From positions 186,001 to 250,000 of the forward strand of contig NZ_JAUYGD010000033.1 in the NCBI RefSeq assembly GCF_030690725.1: 64,000 nucleotides of DNA. The letters run 5' to 3'. Below are positions 16,998 to 26,059 of this stretch, one piece after another. Source of the DNA: Pseudomonas sp. GTDB lineage: Bacteria > Pseudomonadota > Gammaproteobacteria > Pseudomonadales > Pseudomonadaceae. The notes beneath the pieces are model-generated. The model did no database searches. It was not told the DNA's origin and saw only the letters and a program-made list of their open reading frames with translations. The translations under genes and the position numbers were made by a program. Numbering within the stretch: the stretch's first letter is position 1; the number at the start of each line of letters is the position of its first letter.

Positions 16998-17129
16998 TCA
17001 GACGTTGGCGGCGTGGCTGCCGAGCAGGGTTTTCGCACCTTGCTTGTCTTTTTTGTCCAGACGCTTTTCGCTGGCGGTTTTCAGCGGCTTTTTCTTCACT
17101 TGTTTCTTCGAATCCATACCTTTGCTCAT
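16998..17129 (-). CDS. small lysine-rich protein
   Basis: The encoded protein has 43 residues and begins MSKGMDSKKQVKKKPLKTAS. It is very basic, rich in Lys and Ala, with no hydrophobic core, and looks like a nucleic-acid-binding or disordered peptide. An AGAGG lies 5-10 bases upstream of the ATG at 17129, which supports real translation. The ORF extends in frame to 17222 but the internal ATG is better placed. Similar small basic proteins are common in Pseudomonas; no function is assigned. Confidence 0.6.
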   Translation of the reverse strand: MSKGMDSKKQVKKKPLKTASEKRLDKKDKQGAKTLLGSHAANV

Positions 17130-17408
17130 GATCTTCACCTCTGACAATGTCGTGGTTGAATGTTCTGGAGCGGGCCATCCCCTCGCGGTGAGGCGAGGCT
17201 GGTGATTCGAGTCTACGCCCATGCTGGGCGAATAGCTGGGGCGTTATCGACTAGCCAGGTAGCAGACCTGGGTTCGACTGGTTAACAGTTCACCGGCAAA
17301 ATCGGCGGCTGGCGGTGACAGCCTGAGTTTGCCGCCGCATCATGCGGTGTATTACGCCGCGTGCAGCCTGCTTGCTGTGCGACTGTTGAACCCTAGGTCG
17401 AGACGTTG

Positions 17409-18182
17409 ATGGAACAAGCGCTGATTTATGCCGGCCAGAGCGTGCCTGGGCGGGTGCGTGGGCACAATGAAGATGCTCTGTTGTGTTGCCCACAGCTGAA
17501 TCTGTGGGCGATTGCCGACGGCATGGGGGGCCATCAATGCGGCGAAGTGGCCAGCGCCCTGGCCTTACAGACGCTGCAGGCGGCCTGCGCCTCAGGCGCG
17601 GCGTTGGTCGAAGCGGTGCATGCAGCCAACCGTGAGATTCTCAGCGTGGCGCGCGCCGATGAGCAGCGCGGCATGGGCACGACCTTGGTGGCCGTACGCT
17701 TCGCTGGCGCCGCGTTCAGCATTGCCTGGGTCGGCGACAGCCGGGCTTATCGGGTCAGTGCCGGGCATATCGAGCGCCTGACCCACGACCACAGCTGGGT
17801 GCAGACGATGATCGATGCCGGGCAGATGAGCGCCGAAGCGGCGCGTAGCCACCCGCAGCGCAATGTCATTCTGCAGTGCCTGGGCCGTGATGATCAGCCG
17901 CTGGAAGTCGGCATATTGCAAGGCTCGCTCGGTGAGCATGAGTTGCTGCTGCTGTGCAGCGACGGCCTGACTGGCGAGCTGGACGACGCGCAGATCCAGC
18001 AGCTGTGCAGCAACGCCCAGACCCTCGATGAGCTGGTGGAACAGCTGCTGGCGCAGGCCAACGAAATGGGCGGCAAGGATAATATCTCCTGTATCGTGCT
18101 CGGCCGTGATGCGGCTGCGCCCAGCGCCCCGGCCAAACCGCGCGGTTTGCTCAGCCGTCTGTTTACCTCCCGCAAGCCCTAA
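17409..18182 (+). CDS. PP2C-family Ser/Thr protein phosphatase
   Basis: The 257-residue PP2C domain is followed by a short basic tail. Metal-binding motifs are intact: RGHNEDALL (residues 17-25), IADGMGGHQCGEVAS (near 36), RGMGTTLV, WVGDSRAYR, LLLLCSDGLTGEL and the final GGKDNISCIVL. Start ATG at 17409. It is the first gene of a phosphatase-kinase-FHA set, 23 bp before the kinase, so it most likely reverses the kinase's phosphorylation. Related pairs (PppA/PpkA, Stp1/Stk1) control type VI secretion in Pseudomonas, but no such genes are present in this window. Confidence 0.92.
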   Translation: MEQALIYAGQSVPGRVRGHNEDALLCCPQLNLWAIADGMGGHQCGEVASALALQTLQAACASGAALVEAVHAANREILSVARADEQRGMGTTLVAVRFAGAAFSIAWVGDSRAYRVSAGHIERLTHDHSWVQTMIDAGQMSAEAARSHPQRNVILQCLGRDDQPLEVGILQGSLGEHELLLLCSDGLTGELDDAQIQQLCSNAQTLDELVEQLLAQANEMGGKDNISCIVLGRDAAAPSAPAKPRGLLSRLFTSRKP

Positions 18183-18205
18183 TTCGCCGGTGTGCACTGA
18201 CTCCC

Positions 18206-19708
18206 ATGACTGAACAATTGCTCGAGATTCCCGGTTATCAGGTGCATGGCCGCCTGGGTAAAGGCGGCATGGCCGAGGTGTACCTGGCCACGCAGGCGTC
18301 CCTGCAGCGCAAGGTGGCGATCAAGGTGCTGCTGAGCGCGGATGACCAGGCGTTCAGCCAGCGCTTTCTCAAGGAAGGCCACATCGTGGCGTCCCTGCAT
18401 CACCCTTCGATCATTACCATCTATGACATCGACCAGCTCGCCGATGGGCGCCACTACCTGACCATGGAATTCGTCCCTGGCGGTGATCTGGCGCAGCACA
18501 AGGGCGAAGTGTTCGACCTGCCGCGCGCGCTGCGTATCGTTCAGCAGGTGGCCAGCGGTCTGGCCGTGGTGCATGACAAAGGCCTGGTACACCGCGATAT
18601 CAAACCGGCCAACATCCTCTTTCGCAGCGACGGTACGGCGGTGATCACCGATTTCGGTGTGGCCAAGGAAGTCGAGCTGGACCATGACCTGACCCAGTTC
18701 GGTATCGCCGTCGGCAGCCCGCCCTACAGCAGCCCTGAGCAGGCGCAGTGCCAGGCCCTGGATGCGCGCAGTGATATCTACAGCCTGGGGGTGATCCTGC
18801 TGGAGATGCTCACGGGCAGTAATCCCTACCGCGCCGCCAACTACACCCAGACCGTGATGAACCACCTGCAGATGGACGTGCCGCAACTGCCGGCGCATTT
18901 GCAGAGCTACCAGTGGCTGCTTGAGCGCATGCTGGCAAAAGACCCGGATGAGCGATTTGCCGACTGCAAGGTGCTGCTGGCGAGCCTCGATGAGCTGACC
19001 CGTGATGACCCGGACAGCACGCGCATCGCCCCAGCGCTGAGCCTGAGCAAACCAACCAGAGGCAAAACTGCGCACAGTGCGCTGTGGGTCTGGCTGCTCG
19101 CCGGCGTTTTATTACTGGCCGGTGCGGCCGGCGGCGGTTATTACCTGTATCAGCAGAAGCAGATCAGCGAATACCTGGCACGGGCCGAGCTGCACCTGGA
19201 AAACGGCAGCCTGCTGGAGCCGCCGCAGGACAACGCCGATTACCTGTTCCGCCAGGTGCTGGCGTTGGATGCGGACAATCCCCAGGCTCTGGATGGCCTG
19301 GCGCGGGTGTTGCAGGCGCGGATCAATCAGTACCTGCAGCTGGCCGAACAGCGTCTGGCCGATCAGCAGTTGCTGCTGCCAGAAGATGACAGTGCCACCC
19401 ACTACTTCCGCCAGGTGCTGGCCTGGGAGCCGGACAACCTGCTGGCGCTGGCCGGGATCAACCGGGTGGCGCAGCGCTATATCGAGCAAAGCGAGGCCGC
19501 CTACAAGCGCCGCGAGTTTGCCCTGGCCCTGGCGCTGGTGCAGCAGGGTCTGGAAGTGGAGCCGGCCAACGAGCAGTTGTTGCAGCTGCTGGATGGCCAC
19601 GAACAGCGTGTGCGCCTGGCCCAGACGCCCCGGCGCCGGCCGGCAGCTGCTGAGCCGCCGGCACCGGTTAACCCGGTCAAGCGGCTGTGGAACAACCTAT
19701 TTGATTAA
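18206..19708 (+). CDS. transmembrane Ser/Thr protein kinase with C-terminal repeats
   Basis: The 500-residue protein has a complete Hanks-type kinase domain (10-270). The P-loop is GRLGKGGMAEVY (15-26), the ATP lysine is in VAIK (K40), the catalytic loop is HRDIKPAN (D131), and DFGVAK has D149. The APE-like segment is SPPYSSPEQ and the invariant Asp is in DARSDIYSLG. A single membrane helix spans about 291-315. The C-terminal part (320-480) has at least three repeats containing YLFRQVLALDADNPQAL and HYFRQVLAWEPDNLLAL, TPR-like and predicted periplasmic. Kinase activity is expected; the substrate could be the FHA protein encoded next. Confidence 0.93.
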   Translation: MTEQLLEIPGYQVHGRLGKGGMAEVYLATQASLQRKVAIKVLLSADDQAFSQRFLKEGHIVASLHHPSIITIYDIDQLADGRHYLTMEFVPGGDLAQHKGEVFDLPRALRIVQQVASGLAVVHDKGLVHRDIKPANILFRSDGTAVITDFGVAKEVELDHDLTQFGIAVGSPPYSSPEQAQCQALDARSDIYSLGVILLEMLTGSNPYRAANYTQTVMNHLQMDVPQLPAHLQSYQWLLERMLAKDPDERFADCKVLLASLDELTRDDPDSTRIAPALSLSKPTRGKTAHSALWVWLLAGVLLLAGAAGGGYYLYQQKQISEYLARAELHLENGSLLEPPQDNADYLFRQVLALDADNPQALDGLARVLQARINQYLQLAEQRLADQQLLLPEDDSATHYFRQVLAWEPDNLLALAGINRVAQRYIEQSEAAYKRREFALALALVQQGLEVEPANEQLLQLLDGHEQRVRLAQTPRRRPAAAEPPAPVNPVKRLWNNLFD

Positions 19709-19841
19709 GTCGCGGTGCTGGCGTATTGCTACTGGCCTGATTGGCAGGCAGCATGCGCGCCTTGCCCATGGTGCCGGTTGTTGATGGCAAGGTGCGGCGG
19801 GTTACTGATGGCTGTTTAACGGATGTTGGCGGAGTGCGCAG

Positions 19842-20699
19842 ATGCTCAAAATTCACTTCAGTGATAATCGTCAGGCGCCGATCTGGCTGGTCGACGAGCG
19901 TTTCACCATTGGCCAGGACAGCCGCAACAGCCTGGTGCTGGTCGATCCGAGCATTGGCCCATTCCATGCGGAGATCCGTCAGGACCATGGCTTCTATTAC
20001 CTGACCGATGTTGGCAGCCCGAGCGGCTCGTTCGTCAATGACGAGCGCATCAATACGCGCTTCCAGCTGCGCGCCGACGACCGTGTGCGCCTGGGTTCGG
20101 TGGAGCTGCTGCTGGTCGACCCGGCGCGCAGCAAAACCAAGGCCGAGCAGGCTGCACGCTGGTATCTGCAGGTGATTCAGGGCGAGCACGAAGGCAAGAA
20201 ATTCCATATCAATGGTTCCATGACCTTTGGCCGCTCGGTGAAGTGCGAGCTGTGCTTCAGCGATCAGGAATTGTCGCGCCGGCACTGCGAGTTCTACCTC
20301 AAGGATGACGTGCTGGAGGTCAAGGATCTGGCCTCGGCCAATGGCCTGCTGGTCAATCAACAGAAGGTCAGCACCGCAGTGCTGCAACCGGGCGACCAGT
20401 TGAAGATGGGCTCGGTCAGCCTGCTGGTGATTGGCCCGAAAAGCACTGTGGCGCCCAGCGAAGATGAAGATGCCACGCTGTTTATGCGCGCCGTGGATCT
20501 ACCCAAACCACTCAAGCCGGCGCCGCTGTCCAGCTCGCCGAGCAGCCAGACCAACCCGCTGCGCACGGCTGCGCAGGCCAATCCGATGCGCGCGGCTGCG
20601 CCCGCCAGTGCGCCCAGCGGCCTGAATAAGCCCTTGCTGGCACTGGGGTTGTTGCTGGTGACTGGATTGCTGGTGGCGGCTGCGCTGTTTGCGCTTTAG
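19842..20699 (+). CDS. tandem FHA-domain membrane protein
   Basis: The 285-residue protein has two FHA phosphothreonine-binding modules. The first (1-95) contains FTIGQDSRNSLVLVDPSIG, FHAEI and SPSGSFVNDERI; the second (105-205) contains MTFGRSVKCELCFSDQELSR, RRHCEF and ASANGLLVNQQ. A low-complexity linker with a duplicated NPLRTAAQ/NPMRAAAP follows. A C-terminal membrane helix (LLALGLLLVTGLLVAAALFAL) puts both FHA domains in the cytosol. It follows the kinase by 133 bp and probably docks phosphorylated partners at the inner membrane, as Fha1 does in type VI systems. Client unknown. Confidence 0.9.
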   Translation: MLKIHFSDNRQAPIWLVDERFTIGQDSRNSLVLVDPSIGPFHAEIRQDHGFYYLTDVGSPSGSFVNDERINTRFQLRADDRVRLGSVELLLVDPARSKTKAEQAARWYLQVIQGEHEGKKFHINGSMTFGRSVKCELCFSDQELSRRHCEFYLKDDVLEVKDLASANGLLVNQQKVSTAVLQPGDQLKMGSVSLLVIGPKSTVAPSEDEDATLFMRAVDLPKPLKPAPLSSSPSSQTNPLRTAAQANPMRAAAPASAPSGLNKPLLALGLLLVTGLLVAAALFAL

Positions 20700-20827
20700 C
20701 TCAATCTGGCTGGGCAGGCAGCGTGCTGCTCGATTAGTGAATGGGCTGACTTGATACGACAGTGCCAGATGGCGGCTTTGGCGTTAGGCTACGCCTCTTT
20801 GCCCTGCCATCCGTTGTTGGAGTCTCC

Positions 20828-22150
20828 GTGAAGCCATTGCTCCTGTTGTTATCTGCCTGTTGCCTGGCGTGTCAGCCGTTAAGCGCGCTGGCCTGGTCCA
20901 ATCATTCGCTGGGCAGCCAGTTGGCATTACAGGCCGTACCGGAGCTGCAGCGCACCTTGCGCTACGAGCCGCTGGAGGCTTTCCTCGATGCTCAGGCCCC
21001 GGCCATCGAGCAATTGTTGGATCAGCAGGAAGCCTTTGCCCGCGCGCATTTTGCCGATTACCCGGCGCGTCCGGATGCCTTGCGCTTTAGTGCCGCGACT
21101 ACCCTTGCAGCCGACAGACGCGGTGCGTTTCTGCAGGCGCTGCGGGTCAATCCGCAGATTCGCCTGGCTGGCTTTGTGCAGCAGTTGCCGGGGCAGGCCG
21201 ATGATGGCCGGTCGCGTTTGGCTGCTGAGCAGGTGTTGGTGTTTCGCAAGATCGGCCCCTGGAGCCATTGGCGTTATCTGGCCTTGCAGCCCGGTGAGGC
21301 AGTGAGTGCGGTGCAGGTGCTGAGCAGTGCGGCCGATGAGCCGGATTATGGCCACGACATCAACCTGTTCAGCGACAACCCAGGCGACGTTGGCGCGCAC
21401 TACAACTTCGGCGCGCAGCCCTTTGGCGATGCGCGCTTCGAGTATTCCTCCCAGGCGCCGTTCCATATCGGCTACTACCACGAACCGGCGCTGGTGTTGC
21501 AGGCCGCGCCCTATCTGCGTCGCACCTTGCCGCACTGGCGCATTTACCAGTACAGCGGTCTGGCACGGCTGGCCCTGGAAAGCGGCCACGATTACTGGGG
21601 TTACCGTTTTCTCGGCTGGGCGCTGCACTATATGCAGGACCTGACTCAGCCCTACCACGCCAAAACCGTGCCGGGTTTTGCCACGGCCGAGCTGATGTTG
21701 ATCGCCCTCAAAGGTGCCGCCGGCTATCCCGAAGATCGTCTGGCGGCGATTGCCCGTGTCGCGGATCGACACACGGCCATCGAGGAATATCAGCTGCAGC
21801 GCATGCAGCAACTGATGGCCGAACAGGCGGAGTCGCCCCTGTTGCAGGCCTATACGCAGAACCCGCAGGACAGCTACCCGGCCTATTTGGTGGACTACGC
21901 GCAGCAGGTGGTGGCGGCCGAGTCCTATGCCAGTGCCGATGCCTTTGATGAGTTGATTGGCCAGTGGCTGGCGCGCAAGCCGGCGGCGGCTCCGGGTTTT
22001 AGCGGTGGTAATCAGCTGGCCCAGGCGCAAGCCGATCCACTGCTGGAGCAGTTGCTGGTCGAGCTGTTCAAGCGCTTCGGTGCGCACACCCGCAACGTGG
22101 TGCAAACCACCCTGGCGCAACCTGCGCCTAGCGTACCGACGGCGCCGTGA
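20828..22150 (+). CDS. secreted zinc-dependent phospholipase C / P1-nuclease-like protein
   Basis: The encoded protein has 440 residues. The start is a GTG at 20828 with GGAG 5 bases upstream. The signal peptide ends ...CQPLSALA and cleavage leaves Trp as the first mature residue (WSNHSLGS). That matters because in Bacillus phospholipase C and P1 nuclease the N-terminal Trp is a zinc ligand. The signature HYMQDLTQPYH (about 268-278), and earlier EPDYGHDINLF and HYNFGAQPFGD, supply further His/Asp ligands. It is longer than the 245-residue Bacillus enzyme. Substrate (phospholipid or nucleic acid) is undecided. Its 3' end overlaps the convergent gene by 23 bp. Confidence 0.8.
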   Translation: MKPLLLLLSACCLACQPLSALAWSNHSLGSQLALQAVPELQRTLRYEPLEAFLDAQAPAIEQLLDQQEAFARAHFADYPARPDALRFSAATTLAADRRGAFLQALRVNPQIRLAGFVQQLPGQADDGRSRLAAEQVLVFRKIGPWSHWRYLALQPGEAVSAVQVLSSAADEPDYGHDINLFSDNPGDVGAHYNFGAQPFGDARFEYSSQAPFHIGYYHEPALVLQAAPYLRRTLPHWRIYQYSGLARLALESGHDYWGYRFLGWALHYMQDLTQPYHAKTVPGFATAELMLIALKGAAGYPEDRLAAIARVADRHTAIEEYQLQRMQQLMAEQAESPLLQAYTQNPQDSYPAYLVDYAQQVVAAESYASADAFDELIGQWLARKPAAAPGFSGGNQLAQAQADPLLEQLLVELFKRFGAHTRNVVQTTLAQPAPSVPTAP

Positions 22151-23015
22151 ACCACAGCTCGCGCCGCTGCAAGGGCGTGGCGCTGGGCAACAGTGGGTTA
22201 TGCAGCTCGATCAACTGACGCTGGTCGAGTTGCGCGCGCTGCAGGCTGGCGGCGAAGTGCTGCTGAAACAGCCGCTCGAAGGAGCCATCGGCAATCGCTT
22301 TCTCCATGCCGATGCGCACGGTTTCCGCCAGCTCCGGGCGCTTGGGCGAGAAGAAGAAATACATCGCCGTGGGGTAGTGCAGCAGCACATGCGGATCGGC
22401 AACCAGTTGTTTGCCGCGCGGGTGCTCCAGCTCATCCCATATCTCGATCACCGAGCGCGGAAAGTAGTCGAAGCGCTGCGCCTGCAGCATGCGAAACAGG
22501 CTGCCGTAACTGGATGAAACCCTGACCGGCAAACCCTGGGCGCGGAGGATTTCCCTGTCCGGCCAGTCGTGGCCCTGGCCTGCGGAAAACTGGCGCAGGT
22601 CCGCCAGGTTGCGCACATCCTTTAGCAGCTGCGCGCGGTTTTTTGGCAGCAGGGCGATACGCCAGCCAAACAGCCCCTTGTCCAGCGGAATACGTACTGG
22701 CAGCAGGCGTTGTTCGCGCTCAACGCTGGTCATGCTCCAGGCTATGTCGAGGTGTGCGTTGTGCTCCAGGTTAACCAGGGCACGCTCCTGCTCCATGCTG
22801 TAGTACGAAGGCTCCAGACGCAGTGCACTGCCGGCTTTATCCAGCGCCAGTTGTAGCTGCGCCAGGGCGTAGATGGAGCGAAATTCATCGCCATCGGCCC
22901 TGCGGGGGTAGCGCAGGGTGCCGCTGTCATCGGCCTGCAGTGGTGGGGTTAGCAGGCTCACTAGCAGCAGGCCGCAAAGCCAGCGCCAGGCCGCCTGCCA
23001 AAGTGTGCGGGGCAT
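22128..23015 (-). CDS. solitary periplasmic substrate-binding-like protein
   Basis: The 295-residue protein has a signal peptide (MPRTLWQAAWRWLCGLLLVS, cut near LQADDSG). The mature part has a type-II binding-protein layout: SIYALAQLQLALDKAG, LVNLEHNAHLDIAWSMT, the hinge RVSSSYGSLFRMLQAQRFDYFPRS with an Asp-rich pocket region, and the C-terminal helix GMEKAIADGSFERLFQQHF. It is more divergent than the other three binding proteins in the window. There is no permease gene nearby; a sensing or chaperone role is as likely as transport. Confidence 0.75.
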   Translation of the reverse strand: MPRTLWQAAWRWLCGLLLVSLLTPPLQADDSGTLRYPRRADGDEFRSIYALAQLQLALDKAGSALRLEPSYYSMEQERALVNLEHNAHLDIAWSMTSVEREQRLLPVRIPLDKGLFGWRIALLPKNRAQLLKDVRNLADLRQFSAGQGHDWPDREILRAQGLPVRVSSSYGSLFRMLQAQRFDYFPRSVIEIWDELEHPRGKQLVADPHVLLHYPTAMYFFFSPKRPELAETVRIGMEKAIADGSFERLFQQHFAASLQRAQLDQRQLIELHNPLLPSATPLQRRELWFTAPSVR

Positions 23016-23131
23016 TTCGGTTAGAGTCCTTTCAATACCGGCCCGGCGTTATGTGACCGGGCTGTGCGGCGCGCATTATGCCAGCCTGGCGCGCCGCCGT
23101 TATGCCGTAGGTCGCATGCCCTGCAACTGAG

Positions 23132-24874
23132 CTAGGCGTTGCTACGGAGAAACTGCCCGTAGCCGCGCGCATGCCCCAGGTCGCTGGCAAACTCGCCGTG
23201 CTGAAAGGCGATGCGCCCGTTGATCAGCACGGCATCCACCGCCGCGCCACGGTTGACCATGCGCTGCAGGCCGCCGAAGGCCTCCATCGGCGCTTCCTGA
23301 TAGCTGGCCAAGGATTCATCCAGTGCGCTGGGGTCGATGATCACCAGATCGGCACGCGCGCCTTCATACAGTCGGCCGGCATCGATATCGAACCATTCGC
23401 CCAACTCGCCGGTCAGGCGCCAGATCGCCGTCTCAACTGGCATCACCGGTTGGCCGCGCAGCTCGGCGTCGCGCACCAGTTTGAGCAGGCGCACGCCGAA
23501 GTTGTAGAAGGCCATATTACGGATATGCGCGCCGGAGTCGGCAAAGCCAATCAGGGTGCTGGGCTCGCACACCAGTTTCTCCACCACCTCGGGGCGATGG
23601 TTGGCGATCAGGGTGCGCCAGCGCAGACGCGGGCCGTGGGCCACCAGCAGGTCGAGAAACAGATCGGCTGGGTGTTCATTACGGGCCTTGGCCAGTTCGC
23701 CGACGCTTTTGCCGACCACGCTGGCGTCCGGGCAGTCGACAATCCAGGCGTCGTCAAAGTCGCGGTGCCAGACCCGTGGGCCGAATTTCTTCTCCACGTC
23801 CTGGCGAAAGCGCAGGCGGTAGGACGGGTCCTGAAACAGCTGGCTGCGCATATCGTGGTTGGCCAGGTGCAGCGCGGCCTGGCCGGCGGGAAATTCCTCG
23901 AAGACCACGAACTCCATGCCGTCGGCATAGGTTTCGAACGGCACCGGCAGGGTTTGCCAGCGGAAGTCGGCGCGGGTCAGGCGATTGATCCAGCGCGTCA
24001 GTGGGCCGAGAATCGGCGCCAGCCAAGGGTCGGCTTTGACATCCATCAGGGTGATCAGGGTGGTCTTCAGCGGCTTGCGCCACCAACCGCCGATGCTGTC
24101 CCAGAGAAAGGCCAGCACATTGAGCTTGGTCACCAGGTTCGGGGCGCCCTGATGAATGCGTCCGCGCCGGCGCAGGATTTTGTTCAGCCGCGCGTACTCG
24201 GCCCAGGGCGCATACACCGAGGGCAGGGATTTCGAGCGCTGGCGGTCGCCATCCAGCTTGTCCCAGGGGTTGGTCATGCTCGACAGGCCGAGCAGGCCGG
24301 CGTCAAGCGCCTCTTCGAGCAGGCGCTCCATCTGCTGCAGCTCGTGTTCGCTGGGGCGTACCTTGGCGTCTACGGCGCGCGCAAGGCCGAGCACGGCAAC
24401 GCGTAAATCGGAGTGGCCGAGGAACGAGCAGATATTCGGCCCCAGCGCATGCTGATCGAGAAAGGCAGCGAATTCGCTCGCGCTGTTCCAGGTCTTACGC
24501 GCCTGCAGCAGCGGCAGCACATGTTCACGCGGCACCGACTCGACGCGGGTAAACAGGTCGGAGCAATCCTCGGGGCTGGACAGCACCATGCTGATCGAGC
24601 AGCTGCCGATCATCACCGTGGTCACGCCATGGCGTACCGACTCCTTCAGTGCTGGGGCGGCCACCAGTTCGGCGTCGTAGTGGGTGTGCATGTCGATAAA
24701 GCCGGGCGTCACCCAGCGGTTTTGCGCATCAATCACCTGGCCGCAGCCACTTTCATCCAGGGCGCTGGCGCTGATGCAGGCCAGTTTGCCGTCACGGATG
24801 CCGAGGTGGCGCACGACGCCGGGCGCGCCACTGCCATCGAAAAACAGCGCGTTTTTGATCAGCACATCGAACAT
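23132..24874 (-). CDS. N-acyl-D-amino-acid deacylase family amidohydrolase
   Basis: The encoded protein has 580 residues. The ATG at 24874 (MFDVLIKNALFFDGSGAPG) has AGGAG upstream; the ORF extension to 25093 is rejected. The family layout is clear: the N-terminal beta-sandwich with DGKLACIS, the metal-binding PGFIDMHTHYDAELVAAP near residue 57, GVTTVMIGSCSISM, the GLSSMTNP segment, and the C-terminal FADSGAHIRNMAF and ARADLVIIDP. These zinc amidohydrolases hydrolyse N-acyl-D-amino acids or related dipeptides. No D-amino acid genes are adjacent, so the substrate is not established. A metal-bridging carboxylate was not confirmed. Confidence 0.87.
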   Translation of the reverse strand: MFDVLIKNALFFDGSGAPGVVRHLGIRDGKLACISASALDESGCGQVIDAQNRWVTPGFIDMHTHYDAELVAAPALKESVRHGVTTVMIGSCSISMVLSSPEDCSDLFTRVESVPREHVLPLLQARKTWNSASEFAAFLDQHALGPNICSFLGHSDLRVAVLGLARAVDAKVRPSEHELQQMERLLEEALDAGLLGLSSMTNPWDKLDGDRQRSKSLPSVYAPWAEYARLNKILRRRGRIHQGAPNLVTKLNVLAFLWDSIGGWWRKPLKTTLITLMDVKADPWLAPILGPLTRWINRLTRADFRWQTLPVPFETYADGMEFVVFEEFPAGQAALHLANHDMRSQLFQDPSYRLRFRQDVEKKFGPRVWHRDFDDAWIVDCPDASVVGKSVGELAKARNEHPADLFLDLLVAHGPRLRWRTLIANHRPEVVEKLVCEPSTLIGFADSGAHIRNMAFYNFGVRLLKLVRDAELRGQPVMPVETAIWRLTGELGEWFDIDAGRLYEGARADLVIIDPSALDESLASYQEAPMEAFGGLQRMVNRGAAVDAVLINGRIAFQHGEFASDLGHARGYGQFLRSNA

Positions 24875-24998
24875 CGGCAGGCTCCTGGGCGAATGAATTC
24901 GGCCAATCGAGCTTAGTCTGCTGCCGGCGGCGGCTGTGAGGGCGTAAGTGAACAAGCTGGGGTCTATTCGGCCATGGGCGCGTAAACCGGCTAACCAC

Positions 24999-25325
24999 TC
25001 AGACGTTAAGTCGCCTGCGCTCGGCGCTGATCTCCGGCAAATCGCTGCGCCGCACGTAGACCCGCAGCGGCTCGCTGATAGCCAGGCGGTCATCGATATT
25101 CTGTTCCAGCAGCAGTTGCAGGCGCGCGCGGTCGAGGTTCATCAGCTCGCCGTCAAAGGCGCGCCAGACAAATTCGCAGGTGGGGGTGATGCTCTGTTCG
25201 AGCACATCGAGGCCGAAGGAGTCTTCGGAGAAACGCACGATATAGCGCCCGGTCTTGGCATTGAAACCGACAAAACCCTGCAGTTGGTCGGCCGCCGCGC
25301 AGATGCTGGTAGAGGTGATGCTCAT
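24999..25325 (-). CDS. conserved small protein of unknown function
   Basis: The encoded protein has 108 residues. The start at 25325 (MSITSTSICAAADQLQGF) is chosen because CGAGG lies 6 bases upstream; an in-frame start at 25361 is possible. The sequence GFVGFNAKTGRYIVRFSEDS suggests a beta-rich N-terminal half. A helical C-terminus (NLDRARLQLLLEQNIDDRL) ends in a basic EISAERRRLNV tail. No signal peptide and no known domain. It stands between the deacylase gene and a lipoprotein gene on the same strand. Confidence 0.65.
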   Translation of the reverse strand: MSITSTSICAAADQLQGFVGFNAKTGRYIVRFSEDSFGLDVLEQSITPTCEFVWRAFDGELMNLDRARLQLLLEQNIDDRLAISEPLRVYVRRSDLPEISAERRRLNV

Positions 25326-25466
25326 GGAAACCTCGTCGATGGCAGTGGAAGTCATCGACATAGGCTAAGGCGCCAGGGGCAGAGCATCTTGCGATGGATC
25401 AATAAGTGGACGGATGGGCTGTTTGCAACCACGACCATTGCGGCCGTGGTTCCGGGTGCTGTGTGA

Positions 25467-26045
25467 CTAGATCAACTTCTGTCGTGCGGCTTCTTCCAAG
25501 CTGCTCTGGGTCAGCTGGTCGAGGATTGGGTCGATCGACTCGTTGAACGGCAGGGCGAATATCAGCAGCAGCTGCATCCAGGTGGTAATGGTTTCACTCT
25601 TCTCGATACGCCCCAATACCTTGCCGGAACCGTCCTTGAAGGTGGTTTCCATGCTCAGCTCATTGCTGAACTTGCCCGGTATGACAAACAGCGTGGCACC
25701 CGTGATGACTGCGCTGGCAATACTGCCGCGCTCATGGTTGCTCACTCGTACGCTGATATACAGGTCGGAGTTCTGCTTGGCCGTGGTGACGTTGCTGAAA
25801 CGCTTGCTGTCCTGATACTGCTTGACGATCAGTTTCTCCAGGTTTGCCTGGTTGAAACCGCCGGCGCGGGTTTGGTCATTGAACAGGTATTGGCTATCAA
25901 CCTTGAGGTAGACCGACTGCTTAGGTTGCTCGGTCGCTGTCAGTGGCCACTGCTCAACTTGGGCCAGATCCTTGTGCGAGTAGGACAGGCAGCCCGTTAG
26001 TGAGAGGAGGGCGGTGGCGAGTAGAGCTGCAAACAGTGCTTTCAT
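25467..26045 (-). CDS. lipoprotein of unknown function
   Basis: The 192-residue protein has a clear lipobox (MKALFAALLATALLSLTGC, Cys19). After Cys comes LSYSHKDLAQVEQWPLTATE, then a domain with strands LYISVRVSNHERGSIASAVI, FVIPGKFSNELSMETTFKDG and the hydrophobic TTWMQLLLIFALPF. Residue +2 is Leu, not Asp, so it is probably sorted to the outer membrane. It lies 14 bp downstream of another lipoprotein gene of similar size and layout and is probably co-translated with it. No family recognised. Confidence 0.78.
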   Translation of the reverse strand: MKALFAALLATALLSLTGCLSYSHKDLAQVEQWPLTATEQPKQSVYLKVDSQYLFNDQTRAGGFNQANLEKLIVKQYQDSKRFSNVTTAKQNSDLYISVRVSNHERGSIASAVITGATLFVIPGKFSNELSMETTFKDGSGKVLGRIEKSETITTWMQLLLIFALPFNESIDPILDQLTQSSLEEAARQKLI

Positions 26046-26059
26046 GTGTAACGTCCTTG

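Noticed and set aside
17409..20699. type VI secretion locus
   Set aside because: Only the phosphorylation trio is present; no tssB, tssC, hcp, vgrG, clpV or tssJKLM-like gene was found in the window.
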